Below, piece by piece: positions 1 to 6,829 of a stretch of 9,432 nt of DNA. The notes under the pieces are model-generated. The model made no database searches. It was not told the origin of the DNA and worked only from the letters and a program-made list of their open reading frames with translations. Each line of letters begins with the position of its first letter. Position 1 is the stretch's first letter. Source of the stretch: DASPXY01 sp038227745 (GTDB lineage: Bacteria > Planctomycetota > Planctomycetia > Gemmatales > Gemmataceae); contig JBBRPS010000389.1 in assembly GCA_038227745.1 (NCBI GenBank), positions 1-9,432 on the forward strand, written 5' to 3'. A program made the translations under genes and the position numbers.

Positions 1-34
1 CGCGGCGTGAGCCCGCCGGTTTCCTCACGCCGCG
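1..34. repeat. Perfect inverted repeat at the window edge
   Basis: An 11-base arm (1-11, CGCGGCGTGAG) is exactly complementary to 24-34, with a 12-base loop. The window starts at the first base of the stem, so the element may continue to the left. It shares only the octamer GCGTGAGC with the large palindrome at 1866-1943. It could be a terminator stem for an unseen upstream gene, but no T-tract follows. The rest of 1-215 holds no gene that I can support. Confidence 0.6.
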
Positions 35-204
35 CCGCTCGCCAGCGCCTTCGCCATGCGGGACTCCGTAACTCGGTTTGAGACGGAATATCGTTGCAAT
101 CGTTCTTCCGGGGTGATAATTTCAGCAGCCGGTGCCAAAGCCGAAGTCCCAGGGGGGCGTCCGTCTGGGGAGGTCGGCTGTTTGACTCTCCTTGTCCACT
201 CCCC

Positions 205-213
205 AGGAGGGAG
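205..213 (+). promoter_or_regulatory. Shine-Dalgarno site fixing the start at 216
   Basis: AGGAGG lies at 205-210, five bases before the ATG at 216. A TTG start at 192 would keep the same frame, but it would place this site inside the gene and add eight residues ahead of a normal signal peptide. ATG 216 is therefore preferred. Confidence 0.75.
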
Positions 214-215
214 CT

Positions 216-1010
216 ATGCCGTCCGCATCCAGAAGTTGGCTATTGCCGGCTCTCGCTCTTGCCGCCCTGTGGGCCTGCGAGTTGGCGGTGGCGAGGCCTG
301 AGGGAAGGGCCGCCCCGGGCAAACCCGACGGGGTCCAGCCGGTCCTCCCCAAGCCGGTCGCACTCTTCAATGGCAAGGACCTGTCCGGCTGGGTGTCGCG
401 GCGCGGCGGCCCGGCACGGTGGAAAGTCGAGGACGGCTACATCGAAGTCGTCCCCGGCACCGGCGACATCTACACGGAGCGAAAGTTCGGGGACTGTCGG
501 CTGCAGCTCGAGTTCTGGGTCCCGTCCATGCCGAACGCCCGGGGGGAGAAGCGCGGCAACAGCGGCGTGTATTTCCAGGGCCGCCACGAGATCCAGATCC
601 TCGACTCGTTCGAGAACCCCACGCACCCGACGACGGCCTGCGGGGCCCTCTACGGGCTGATCGCCCCGCTCAAGAACGCCAGCAAGGCCCCGGAGGTCTG
701 GCAATCCCTGGACATCACTTTCGTGGCGCCGCGCGTGGACGCCGGGGGGAGGGTGGTCAAGAAGGGGGAGATCACGGTGCTGCTCAACGGCGTCAAGGTG
801 CTCGACAAGGCGCCGTTCGACCGGACGACGCCGAACGGGGCGGGTTCGAGGGTGAGCACGTCGCCGCTGGATCACAACATCGGCGCTCCCGGCCCCATCA
901 TGCTCCAGGACCACGCCGGCAGCAGGTCCCGAGTACGCTTTCGCAATCTGGCAGTCAGGCCGGTGGGGAACGAGTTGCTGTTCGGTATCGAGGAGAAAAA
1001 GAAGAAGTAA
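216..1010 (+). CDS. Secreted DUF1080 (3-keto-disaccharide hydrolase-like) protein
   Basis: This encodes 264 residues from ATG 216. Residues 8-26 form a hydrophobic signal sequence ending AVA, so the protein is probably exported; a Cys at 21 lies in LWAC, a poor lipobox. The rest matches the DUF1080/PF06439 family, a concanavalin-like sandwich. It shows the family opening LFNGKDLSGW (50-59), the core GNSGVYFQGRHEIQILDSF (114-132) and a closing strand pattern with LQDH and FRNLAVRP (230-249). Members are very abundant in planctomycetes, and the family is now linked to 3-keto-glycoside hydrolysis; the substrate here cannot be told from sequence. The C-terminus ends in EEKKKK. It stands 144 bases before a second DUF1080 gene on the same strand and may be co-transcribed with it. 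The family call is firm, the enzymatic role less so. Confidence 0.9.
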   Translation: MPSASRSWLLPALALAALWACELAVARPEGRAAPGKPDGVQPVLPKPVALFNGKDLSGWVSRRGGPARWKVEDGYIEVVPGTGDIYTERKFGDCRLQLEFWVPSMPNARGEKRGNSGVYFQGRHEIQILDSFENPTHPTTACGALYGLIAPLKNASKAPEVWQSLDITFVAPRVDAGGRVVKKGEITVLLNGVKVLDKAPFDRTTPNGAGSRVSTSPLDHNIGAPGPIMLQDHAGSRSRVRFRNLAVRPVGNELLFGIEEKKKK

Positions 1011-1154
1011 TCCGCCTGGCGGAGACGTGCCCACGCCACGCGACCAGGGCTCCCAGAGACAGCGTCCTGGCGGCGCGGGAGCATCCGCCTCGGGGCCTGC
1101 GATCCCCGCGTTCGCCAAACCCGCCTTCACAACTTTTCCCTACGAGGTGCTCCC

Positions 1155-1718
1155 ATGCGACGATTGTCCCACGGGTTTCTTTTCGCAGCCCTGGCCCTGC
1201 TGATCGTGCTCTCTCGCGACCTCGCTGCCGGCGATTTCAAGCTGGAACCCGGCTTCACCCTCCTTTTCAACGGCAAGAATCTGGACGGTTGGCGGGAAGC
1301 CAAGGGGAAAAAAGAAGCGCTCGAAGGCAAGACGGAAGCCTACCAGGGGCGCTTCAAGGTCACCGAGGGCAAGCTGGTCTACAACCCCGCCGTGAAGGGA
1401 AACCGCTATATTGAGACCGCCAAGGAATTCGGCAAGGACGTCCACATCAAGTTCGATTTCAGTCCCGGTCCCAAATGCAACAACGACATCTTCCTGCGCG
1501 GCACCAAGTTCGACATCGTCCCGGGGAATAAAGAGAACAAGAATGTCAAGGAAGGCGAATGGTACACGATGGACGTCATCGTCAAGGGAGACAAGATCGA
1601 ACACAAGATCAACGGCGCGACGGCGCGCACGTCCAGGGCCGGCGCGAAGGCGACGCCGTTCATGCTCCGCGCGGAGTTCGGCGCGATTCAGATCAAGAAC
1701 ATCCGCGTAAAGGAATAA
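1155..1718 (+). CDS. Short secreted DUF1080-family protein
   Basis: This encodes 187 residues. The ATG at 1155 follows GAGGTG (1144-1149) at five bases. Residues 8-25 are hydrophobic and end LAAG, a plausible signal peptide, so export is expected. LLFNGKNLDGW (36-46) is the DUF1080 opening motif, and the protein ends in the usual last strand FGAIQIKNIRVKE. It is about 75 residues shorter than its upstream neighbour. It lacks a clear counterpart of the GNSGVYFQG core, having CNNDIFLRGTKFDIVPG (108-124) instead, and it lacks the LQDH segment. The middle is Lys-rich. It is a diverged paralogue of the gene at 216-1010; whether it keeps hydrolase activity is unknown. The 144-base gap between the two genes has no convincing terminator. 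Confidence 0.87.
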   Translation: MRRLSHGFLFAALALLIVLSRDLAAGDFKLEPGFTLLFNGKNLDGWREAKGKKEALEGKTEAYQGRFKVTEGKLVYNPAVKGNRYIETAKEFGKDVHIKFDFSPGPKCNNDIFLRGTKFDIVPGNKENKNVKEGEWYTMDVIVKGDKIEHKINGATARTSRAGAKATPFMLRAEFGAIQIKNIRVKE

Positions 1719-1734
1719 CGAACCCTTCAAGCCC

Positions 1735-1941
1735 GTGGACCTGCCGCCCGACCTGGCGCCGGCGGAGGGCGACCCCGCGCTGGTGGACAGGCTGGACGAG
1801 GCGGTGCGGCGCTTCGAGAGGCTGCACAGCGAACGGCTCTTGCGGCGTTTCCCGGACAAAAAGGAGTTTAGCCGCGGTTCGCAGAACCGCGTGAGCGCGA
1901 CACGCCGGCCGGGCTCACGCGGTTCTGCGAACCGCGGCTAA
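1735..1941 (+). CDS. Doubtful small ORF or gene remnant ending in a palindrome
   Basis: A GTG-initiated frame of 68 codons begins 16 bases after the preceding stop. No Shine-Dalgarno site precedes it, and the frame stays open upstream to 1711, so the start is uncertain. Codons up to about 1860 have very high GC in third position, like real genes here. They encode a charged, probably helical stretch with DPALVDRLDEAVRRFERLHS. From 1866 the frame runs through the large palindrome, giving an Arg/Ser/Gly-rich tail, and the palindrome itself supplies the TAA stop. I do not recognise a family. It may be the remnant of a longer gene cut off by palindrome insertion, a genuine small protein, or a chance frame. 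Confidence 0.3.
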   Translation: MDLPPDLAPAEGDPALVDRLDEAVRRFERLHSERLLRRFPDKKEFSRGSQNRVSATRRPGSRGSANRG

Positions 1942-1943
1942 AC
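1858..1943 (-). terminator. Possible intrinsic terminator for the minus-strand genes
   Basis: Read on the minus strand, the M24 stop codon is followed within seven bases by the 31-bp stem (1943-1866). Three bases later comes a run of five T (1862-1858). This order of stop, stem and T-run fits a rho-independent terminator, although the stem is much longer than usual and the T-run is short. No T-run follows in the plus direction. The role is inferred. Confidence 0.4.
1866..1943. repeat. Large double palindrome (31-base arms)
   Basis: Bases 1866-1896 are perfectly complementary to 1913-1943 around a 16-base loop. Each arm also contains its own small palindrome: CGCGGTTC-GCA-GAACCGCG lies at 1873-1891 and the mirror copy lies in the right arm. 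The element can therefore fold as one long hairpin or as two short ones. It lies between converging genes, seven bases from the M24 stop codon. Its left end, TTTAGCCGCGGTTCG (1867-1881), recurs exactly at 7478-7492 next to another double palindrome. Confidence 0.85.
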
Positions 1944-1949
1944 GAAGAG

Positions 1950-3134
1950 TCACGCCAGCAGCGGCACCACCTCGGTCTGCGGCGCCCCCCCCGTGACGTG
2001 GACGCGGTTCTCCCCGTCCACGAACACGTTCACCTCGCTGCGCACGCCGAACTCCGGCAGATAAATCCCCGGCTCGACCGAGAAGCAGGTGCGCGGCAGC
2101 ACGCGCCGCTCCTCGCGCGTCTCCAGGTTGTCCATGTTGGCGCCGTTGCCGTGCGTCTCCTGGCCGATCGAGTGGCCGGTGCGGTGGCAGAAGTACGGGC
2201 CGTAACCCGCCTGTTCGATCGCGTCGCGCGCCGCCTGGTCCACCTCCCAGCCCTGCAGCGGTCGGCCCGCCGCGAAGGCGTCGCGCACCTTCCCGATCGC
2301 CGCGTCGCGGGCACGCGCCACGATGTTGAAAATAGCGCGGTAACGCGCCGGTACTTCCCTGCCGACGAACGCCGTCCACGTCAGATCGCTGTAGACGGCG
2401 CGGGGCCTGTCGCACTTCGCCCACAGGTCGATCAGCACGAAATCGCCTTCGGTGATGAGCGCGTCGGAACCGGCGCCGGGAGCGTAATGCGGGTCGCCGC
2501 TGTGCGGGCCGACGGCGCAGATCGGCGGGTGGTCGGTGACCAGGTCGTGCGCCGCGAAGTGGTCGAGGATGCACTGCTGCACCTCGGTCTCGCGCACGCC
2601 GCCGCCCTTGCGGACGCGCTCGGCGATGAACGCGAACGCCACGTCGTAGGCCGAGCGCGTGTGCCGGGCCGCCTCCAGGTGCAGCGCCCACTGCTCGTCG
2701 TCCCAGCACGCCTCGAACAGCTGCACCAGGTCGCCCGACGGCACCACCTCGACGCCGAAGGAGCGCACCAACTCGACCGTGCCGGCGTCCACGCGCGAGA
2801 CGTAGGGATTGGCGTTGCGCGGCACGTACTCCATCGCGACGCGCTGGGCGCCCTGCACCAGCGCGCCGACGCCGGCCTCCAGTTCCTGCCAGCGCAGGTA
2901 CACCTGCTGCCCGCCGGGGAGCGCGTCGAGGGCGTGCGACTCGATGCGGTGAACGAGCTTGCGCGGCTCGCCGCGCGCCGGCACGAAGTAGAACCAGCGG
3001 CGCGACAGGATGGCGTCGCCGCCCAGGCCGACCACTCGCCGCGCGAGCACGTTGAGGCCGCGGAAATCGTAGAGGAGCCAGCCGTCGAAGCCGAGCTGCT
3101 GCAGGGCGCCCTGCACTGCGGTCAGGTTGAACAT
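1950..3134 (-). CDS. M24-family metallopeptidase (Xaa-Pro aminopeptidase/prolidase-like)
   Basis: This encodes 394 residues with no signal peptide, so it is probably cytoplasmic. Residues 1-135 resemble the creatinase-type N-terminal domain and about 150-394 the pita-bread catalytic domain. All five expected metal ligands are visible: Asp236 (LIDLW), Asp250 (YSDLTW), His321 (HRTGHSIG), Glu354 (VEPGIYLP) and Glu367 (RSEVNVF). PHSGDPHY (210-217) fits the substrate-binding His region. The two Asp are 14 residues apart rather than the usual 11, from a longer loop. Such enzymes cleave N-terminal X-Pro bonds or related amides with two metal ions, but the real substrate is unknown. No strong ribosome site precedes ATG 3134. 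It follows the ATP-grasp gene on the same strand after 85 bases, suggesting one transcript. Confidence 0.92.
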   Translation of the reverse strand: MFNLTAVQGALQQLGFDGWLLYDFRGLNVLARRVVGLGGDAILSRRWFYFVPARGEPRKLVHRIESHALDALPGGQQVYLRWQELEAGVGALVQGAQRVAMEYVPRNANPYVSRVDAGTVELVRSFGVEVVPSGDLVQLFEACWDDEQWALHLEAARHTRSAYDVAFAFIAERVRKGGGVRETEVQQCILDHFAAHDLVTDHPPICAVGPHSGDPHYAPGAGSDALITEGDFVLIDLWAKCDRPRAVYSDLTWTAFVGREVPARYRAIFNIVARARDAAIGKVRDAFAAGRPLQGWEVDQAARDAIEQAGYGPYFCHRTGHSIGQETHGNGANMDNLETREERRVLPRTCFSVEPGIYLPEFGVRSEVNVFVDGENRVHVTGGAPQTEVVPLLA

Positions 3135-3219
3135 GGTGCGTCCGGGGTGCGTGGTCCGTGGTCCGTCGCCCGCCGCTCTCCATTTTCGGACCTGGTGTGT
3201 CGGGCGGCAACCGAGGGAT

Positions 3220-4251
3220 CTACGGACCGCCGCCGACGGCTCCGTCGGCGTAGAAGCGCACAGGTCCGGGCCGCCAGGTTGGCTCCGCGACCGGCTCGCC
3301 GACGACGACGCGCAGCAGCGCCTCGACGAGGTTGAACATCGCCAGCACTCGCAAGCCGATATACGAGGTCGTCAAACGCGGGTTGATCTCGATGACTGTA
3401 TCCGCACTGCCGTCGGCCGCCGCACCGAGGACGAGGTCCACGCCGACGTACCCGCGCAGCCCCGGCACCGCCCGCACCGCGCGCAGGCCGAGGGCGGCGG
3501 CGCGGCGAGTTAGGTCGGGCGGCAGCGGCACCGTGCCGCCCTCGTAGCGGAACCGGCCGTCGGTGGAGAGATGCTGCGCCGCGGGGGCGAGCGCGATCTG
3601 CTGACGCGGGCCGACGAGGAACGCGACGCTCGCCGCCTGCCCCGCGACCAGTGGCTGCAAGAGCATCTCCGCGCCGGGCATCTCGGCCGTCGTGCGCTCC
3701 AGGCAGGCGGACAGTTCTTCCCCCCGGGGAACGCAGCACGTCCCCTGGGAGCCCGCTCCGTAGCGCGGCTTGAGCACGGCGGGGAAAGGAGGCAGGGCGC
3801 CGCGGACCGGGAAGCAGGGCGGCGTCGGGATGCCTGCGCTCGCCAGGGCGCTGGCCAGTGCCAGCTTGTCCGCGGTCAACTCGACCGCAGCGAGGAGCGA
3901 GCCGAGGAGGCGGCCGCCCGCTTCCAACACCCAGCGGCAGCGATCGACGAGGATGCCGTCGAACTCGGGGGCGATGACGAGCGTGTAATCCGCCGCGGCC
4001 GCCAGTTCGCGGAACACCTGTTCCGGGTCGCCCGCGCCCGGCAGGGTCACGACCTCGACACCCTCCACGCGGCCCAGGTCCTGCGCGACCGCCGTCAGCA
4101 TGGCACGGCCCTCGGCGCACAGGGAGGGAGGGAGTGGAGAGGCGAACGGCCGGTGTAAACCGGCTGGTGCGACCGACGTACCAGCCGGCTGACACCGGCC
4201 GTTCGCCACGGACAGGGCGGCACAGGTGTATTCGTAGACGAAGACTCGCAT
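3220..4251 (-). CDS. ATP-grasp ligase with a palindrome inside its N-terminal coding region
   Basis: This encodes 343 residues from ATG 4251, which gives the N-terminus MRVFVYEY that I expect for this family; an in-frame ATG at 4269 would add six residues, and neither start has a clear ribosome site. ATP-grasp features are the nucleotide-binding Lys in PAVLKPRYGAGSQG (157-170), EMLLQPLVAG (195-204), YVGVDLVLG (268-276) with Asp272, and the metal-binding VIEINPRLTTSYIG (286-299). The family forms amide or peptide bonds through an acyl-phosphate. The best resemblance is to the COG1821 group, which includes archaeal tyramine-glutamate ligase (MfnD); the substrate here is not established. Residues V15-A37 are encoded by the palindrome at 4141-4207, between the first strand and the helix starting near AEGRAM (46-51). 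It precedes the M24 gene by 85 bases. Confidence 0.85.
   Translation of the reverse strand: MRVFVYEYTCAALSVANGRCQPAGTSVAPAGLHRPFASPLPPSLCAEGRAMLTAVAQDLGRVEGVEVVTLPGAGDPEQVFRELAAAADYTLVIAPEFDGILVDRCRWVLEAGGRLLGSLLAAVELTADKLALASALASAGIPTPPCFPVRGALPPFPAVLKPRYGAGSQGTCCVPRGEELSACLERTTAEMPGAEMLLQPLVAGQAASVAFLVGPRQQIALAPAAQHLSTDGRFRYEGGTVPLPPDLTRRAAALGLRAVRAVPGLRGYVGVDLVLGAAADGSADTVIEINPRLTTSYIGLRVLAMFNLVEALLRVVVGEPVAEPTWRPGPVRFYADGAVGGGP
4141..4207. repeat. Double palindrome within the ATP-grasp reading frame
   Basis: Bases 4141-4156 pair with 4192-4207 (16 bp). A 3x3 internal loop follows, then 4160-4168 pair with 4180-4188 (9 bp) around an 11-base loop. Each arm also has its own small palindrome: GCCGGT-GTAA-ACCGGC at 4149-4164 and GCCGG-CTGACA-CCGGC at 4184-4199. 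It therefore has the same hairpin-within-hairpin build as the intergenic elements at 1866, 7067 and 7485. The minus-strand frame through it is open and encodes 23 residues rich in Pro, Ala and Gly. Confidence 0.8.
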
Positions 4252-4271
4252 TGCAATGGTTTGATGCATAC

Positions 4272-4321
4272 AGCGGCGAAGCCCCGGTGGCGCTCGACAC
4301 GCGCCCCGGGGCCTCGCTGCT
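4272..4321. repeat. Imperfect hairpin between the TolC-family and ATP-grasp genes
   Basis: Bases 4281-4287 (GCCCCGG) pair with 4306-4312, and the stem continues out to 4272/4321 with one mismatch and one wobble, around an 18-base loop. It lies in the 112-base gap after the TolC-family stop codon. It could attenuate transcription, but no T-run follows on the minus strand. Confidence 0.4.
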
Positions 4322-4363
4322 CAACGGGTCAACAAACTCGTGGAACTTGCCGCCCCACCGCGG

Positions 4364-6829
4364 TTACCTTGGGGTCGGCAGCGGCAGGCCGGACGTCGCC
4401 GGCACGCCCGGCGGCGCCGGCAGCACCGGGACCGCCGCAGTCGTCGGGGCTGGGCTCGCGGCCGGGGGCGGCACGGCGAACACGTTGGCCGCCTGACCCG
4501 GAGTCGGCAGTACCGGGACTGCGGGGGCCGCCTGCAGCGTCGGGGCCGCCGGCAGGGTCGGGGCAGCCTTCTCTTCGGCCTTCGCCGGGGTGGCCGGCGT
4601 CGGCCGCTTCGTCGAGAAGACCAGCACGGTTTCCTTCGCCGGGGCCGCCGCGGCGACCGGCGCGGGCGGAACGCTGTGCCACACCTTCTCCGGCCCGGCC
4701 ACCTTCGGCAGTACCTGGGGCGGCGGGGCGTCCTCCAGCTTCTCCGGCAACTTCGGGGCGCCTTCCAGCAGGGCCGGCAGCGACGGGGCCTCGGCGGTCG
4801 GCAGCAGCGGCAGGCCCGCCGTGTCGTTCTCCGCCGACATCGGGTGCGGTATCGGGTGGGCTCGCTCTCGCAGCACGATGGCCTTGGACCGCTCGCGCTC
4901 GTAGTCCGTCGCCGACACCGCCACGCACTGCGGCAGCGGCCCCTCGGAGATCTTCACGTTGTCGTGTTCCATGATCGTGCCCTTGGCGAACTCGTACGTG
5001 GCCAGGGAGTTGTTGTACGCCACCACCGCCTGGTACTCGGTGCTCAGCGAGTTGGCGAACTGCCGCTGCGCCTCGAGCAGGAAGTCCGCGGTCGTCTTGC
5101 CCGCCACGAACTCCAGGGACCGGGCCTGGACCTGCTCGGCGAACGCCATCCGCTGGGCACGGCGCGCCTTGATCAGACTGTACGACTCGATCACTTCGCG
5201 GTACGCCTTGGACAGGAACAGCCGCGCCTTCTCCTCCTCACGCTGCACCGCCAGGAAGCCCTGCGCCAGGGCCAGCCGGGCCCGGCGGACGGCGGCGTAC
5301 TCGAAGCGATACCCCAGCGGCACGTTGTACACCAGGCCGATGTCCCAGTCGTTGAAGTGCGTCGAGGCGAGGCTGCGCCAGGCGTTGTCCGTCCGGGAGC
5401 GCCCCTGGCTCGAGTCGAGGACCTGGCCGTTGCCGTCGAGCCGCGTGCCCAGCCCATCGACGCCGTAGGACATCAGGGCGCGGATGTCGGGCTTGAGGAA
5501 GTTCTTCTGCACCATCACGTCGAACTGCAAGGCCTTGAGCTCCTGCCGGGCGGCGACCAGTTCGGGCCGCAGCGTGAGGGCCTCCTCGACGGCGACGTCC
5601 CAGTTGGGACAGACGGGGGCGAGCGACGGCGCGTCTACCGGGATCAGCCGGCAGCCGTCCTCGGCCGGCAGGCCGGTCAGGGCGCGGAGGATGCGCTCGG
5701 CCTCCAGGACGCGGCCGAGGGCCTGCAGGCGATCGCCACGGAACTGCTCGTACTGGCCGCGCGTCTGGGCGAACTGCGTGATGGCGAATTTTTCGACGCC
5801 GGCCTCGAACTTGGCCTTGCTAATGCGCCAGGTCTGGTACGACTGCCGCAGGGCCTGTTCGCTGCTGTAGAGGTTGACGAAGGCGCCGTACAGGTTCCAG
5901 TAGGCGATCTCGGTGTTGAGCAGCGTGAAGTTGATCGCCACCCCGAGGGCGGCGCGCGACTGGTCGAAGCGCAGGCGCGAGATCAGGAGGCCCGTCTGGT
6001 TCAGGCCGCCGCCGGTGGTCGAGGACGAGTTCTGCAGCCCATTGAGGTGTCCGTTCAGGAAGGCGGAAGCCTCCGGGTGCGAGCGGTTCAACTCGGTGCC
6101 GAGTTGCACAGACCGGCTTAACAGTTGGTTGATCTCGGTGCCGGCGCCCTGCCACAGGGGCTGCTCGTAGGTGAGGGCGGCGCGTGGCGTGTACGCCGGG
6201 TTGAGGATCGGGAAGCCCCGCGGCGGGTTGTTGAGGAACTGGTACTGATTGTTGAACGTGATGCCCGCGATGCCGCCGCCCGCCAGTTGCTTGACCAGGG
6301 TGCTGGCGAAGCGGCCGTTGTCGCCGTTGCTGAACGAGTTGAAGCCCTGGATGGGCTGGTCCTGCACGCCGAAGTTGACGCTGGTGACCCACTTGGCGTC
6401 GAAGCGCGCGAGCGAGGCGTCGATGTTCAGGCCGGCGATGGCGGGGTTGAGCGCCAGCACACGGATGCTGTCCGAGTTGAGGAGCTGGAAGCCGCCGGTC
6501 GGCAGGGGGGCCTGCAGGTCCTCGTTGATCGCCCCCGGCTGCCGGACGCTCTGGATGCCGGTGCTGCCGTGCTCCAGGGCGATGGCGACGCACTCGTGCA
6601 GGGTGACGTAGCGCGGCTTGCGTTCGGGGTCTTCCACCGTCGCCGGCTTGGGCACGTGGCCGGTGACCGGCTCGCTGCCCAGCGTCGGGTCCGTCTCCAG
6701 GGTCGGAGGGAGAATGTTCCGCGCGTGGAAATCGTCGAACGACTCCTTGGTGAGGAAGCACCGCTGGGCGCACCCGGTTACCGTGGCGCCTGCCACCGCC
6801 AGCATCAAGATCACTGCTTTCCAGCGCAT
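4364..6829 (-). CDS. TolC-family outer-membrane efflux lipoprotein with long Pro/Ala-rich tail
   Basis: This encodes 821 residues. ATG 6829 follows AGGGTGA (6836-6842) on the minus strand. The signal peptide ends in the lipobox VTGC, so Cys20 is probably acylated and anchored in the outer membrane. YVTLHECVAIALEHGS (74-89) is the typical opening of an outer-membrane efflux protein. Two alpha-helical hairpin regions follow, roughly 283-390 and 408-617, with Asn/Gly-rich beta segments between (about 146-230 and 445-510). These should build a trimeric channel-tunnel of the TolC type. The fold ends near 633 (NVKISEGPLP). A 188-residue tail (634-821) rich in Pro and Ala follows, with AVPVLP occurring twice; ordinary TolC proteins have about 450-500 residues in all. 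It may serve the MacB-type exporter encoded upstream (7595-9432). The partner is inferred from proximity only. Confidence 0.9.
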   Translation of the reverse strand: MRWKAVILMLAVAGATVTGCAQRCFLTKESFDDFHARNILPPTLETDPTLGSEPVTGHVPKPATVEDPERKPRYVTLHECVAIALEHGSTGIQSVRQPGAINEDLQAPLPTGGFQLLNSDSIRVLALNPAIAGLNIDASLARFDAKWVTSVNFGVQDQPIQGFNSFSNGDNGRFASTLVKQLAGGGIAGITFNNQYQFLNNPPRGFPILNPAYTPRAALTYEQPLWQGAGTEINQLLSRSVQLGTELNRSHPEASAFLNGHLNGLQNSSSTTGGGLNQTGLLISRLRFDQSRAALGVAINFTLLNTEIAYWNLYGAFVNLYSSEQALRQSYQTWRISKAKFEAGVEKFAITQFAQTRGQYEQFRGDRLQALGRVLEAERILRALTGLPAEDGCRLIPVDAPSLAPVCPNWDVAVEEALTLRPELVAARQELKALQFDVMVQKNFLKPDIRALMSYGVDGLGTRLDGNGQVLDSSQGRSRTDNAWRSLASTHFNDWDIGLVYNVPLGYRFEYAAVRRARLALAQGFLAVQREEEKARLFLSKAYREVIESYSLIKARRAQRMAFAEQVQARSLEFVAGKTTADFLLEAQRQFANSLSTEYQAVVAYNNSLATYEFAKGTIMEHDNVKISEGPLPQCVAVSATDYERERSKAIVLRERAHPIPHPMSAENDTAGLPLLPTAEAPSLPALLEGAPKLPEKLEDAPPPQVLPKVAGPEKVWHSVPPAPVAAAAPAKETVLVFSTKRPTPATPAKAEEKAAPTLPAAPTLQAAPAVPVLPTPGQAANVFAVPPPAASPAPTTAAVPVLPAPPGVPATSGLPLPTPR

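Noticed and set aside
240..1130. Long minus-strand open frame opposite the first DUF1080 gene
   Set aside because: It is antisense to a gene with clear family motifs and signal peptide, and its Arg/Pro/Ala-rich composition is typical of a GC-rich shadow frame.
1011..1154. Possible terminator between the two DUF1080 genes
   Set aside because: Only 5-bp stems with long loops and no T-run could be found.
3151..3166. Short direct repeat, GTGGTCC twice, between the ATP-grasp and M24 genes
   Set aside because: Two copies of a 7-mer with a partial third are too little to call a repeat array.
4340..6121. 593-codon plus-strand frame opposite the TolC-family gene
   Set aside because: The minus-strand protein has a lipobox and efflux-protein motifs throughout, while the plus-strand peptide is a low-complexity Arg/Gly/Leu shadow.
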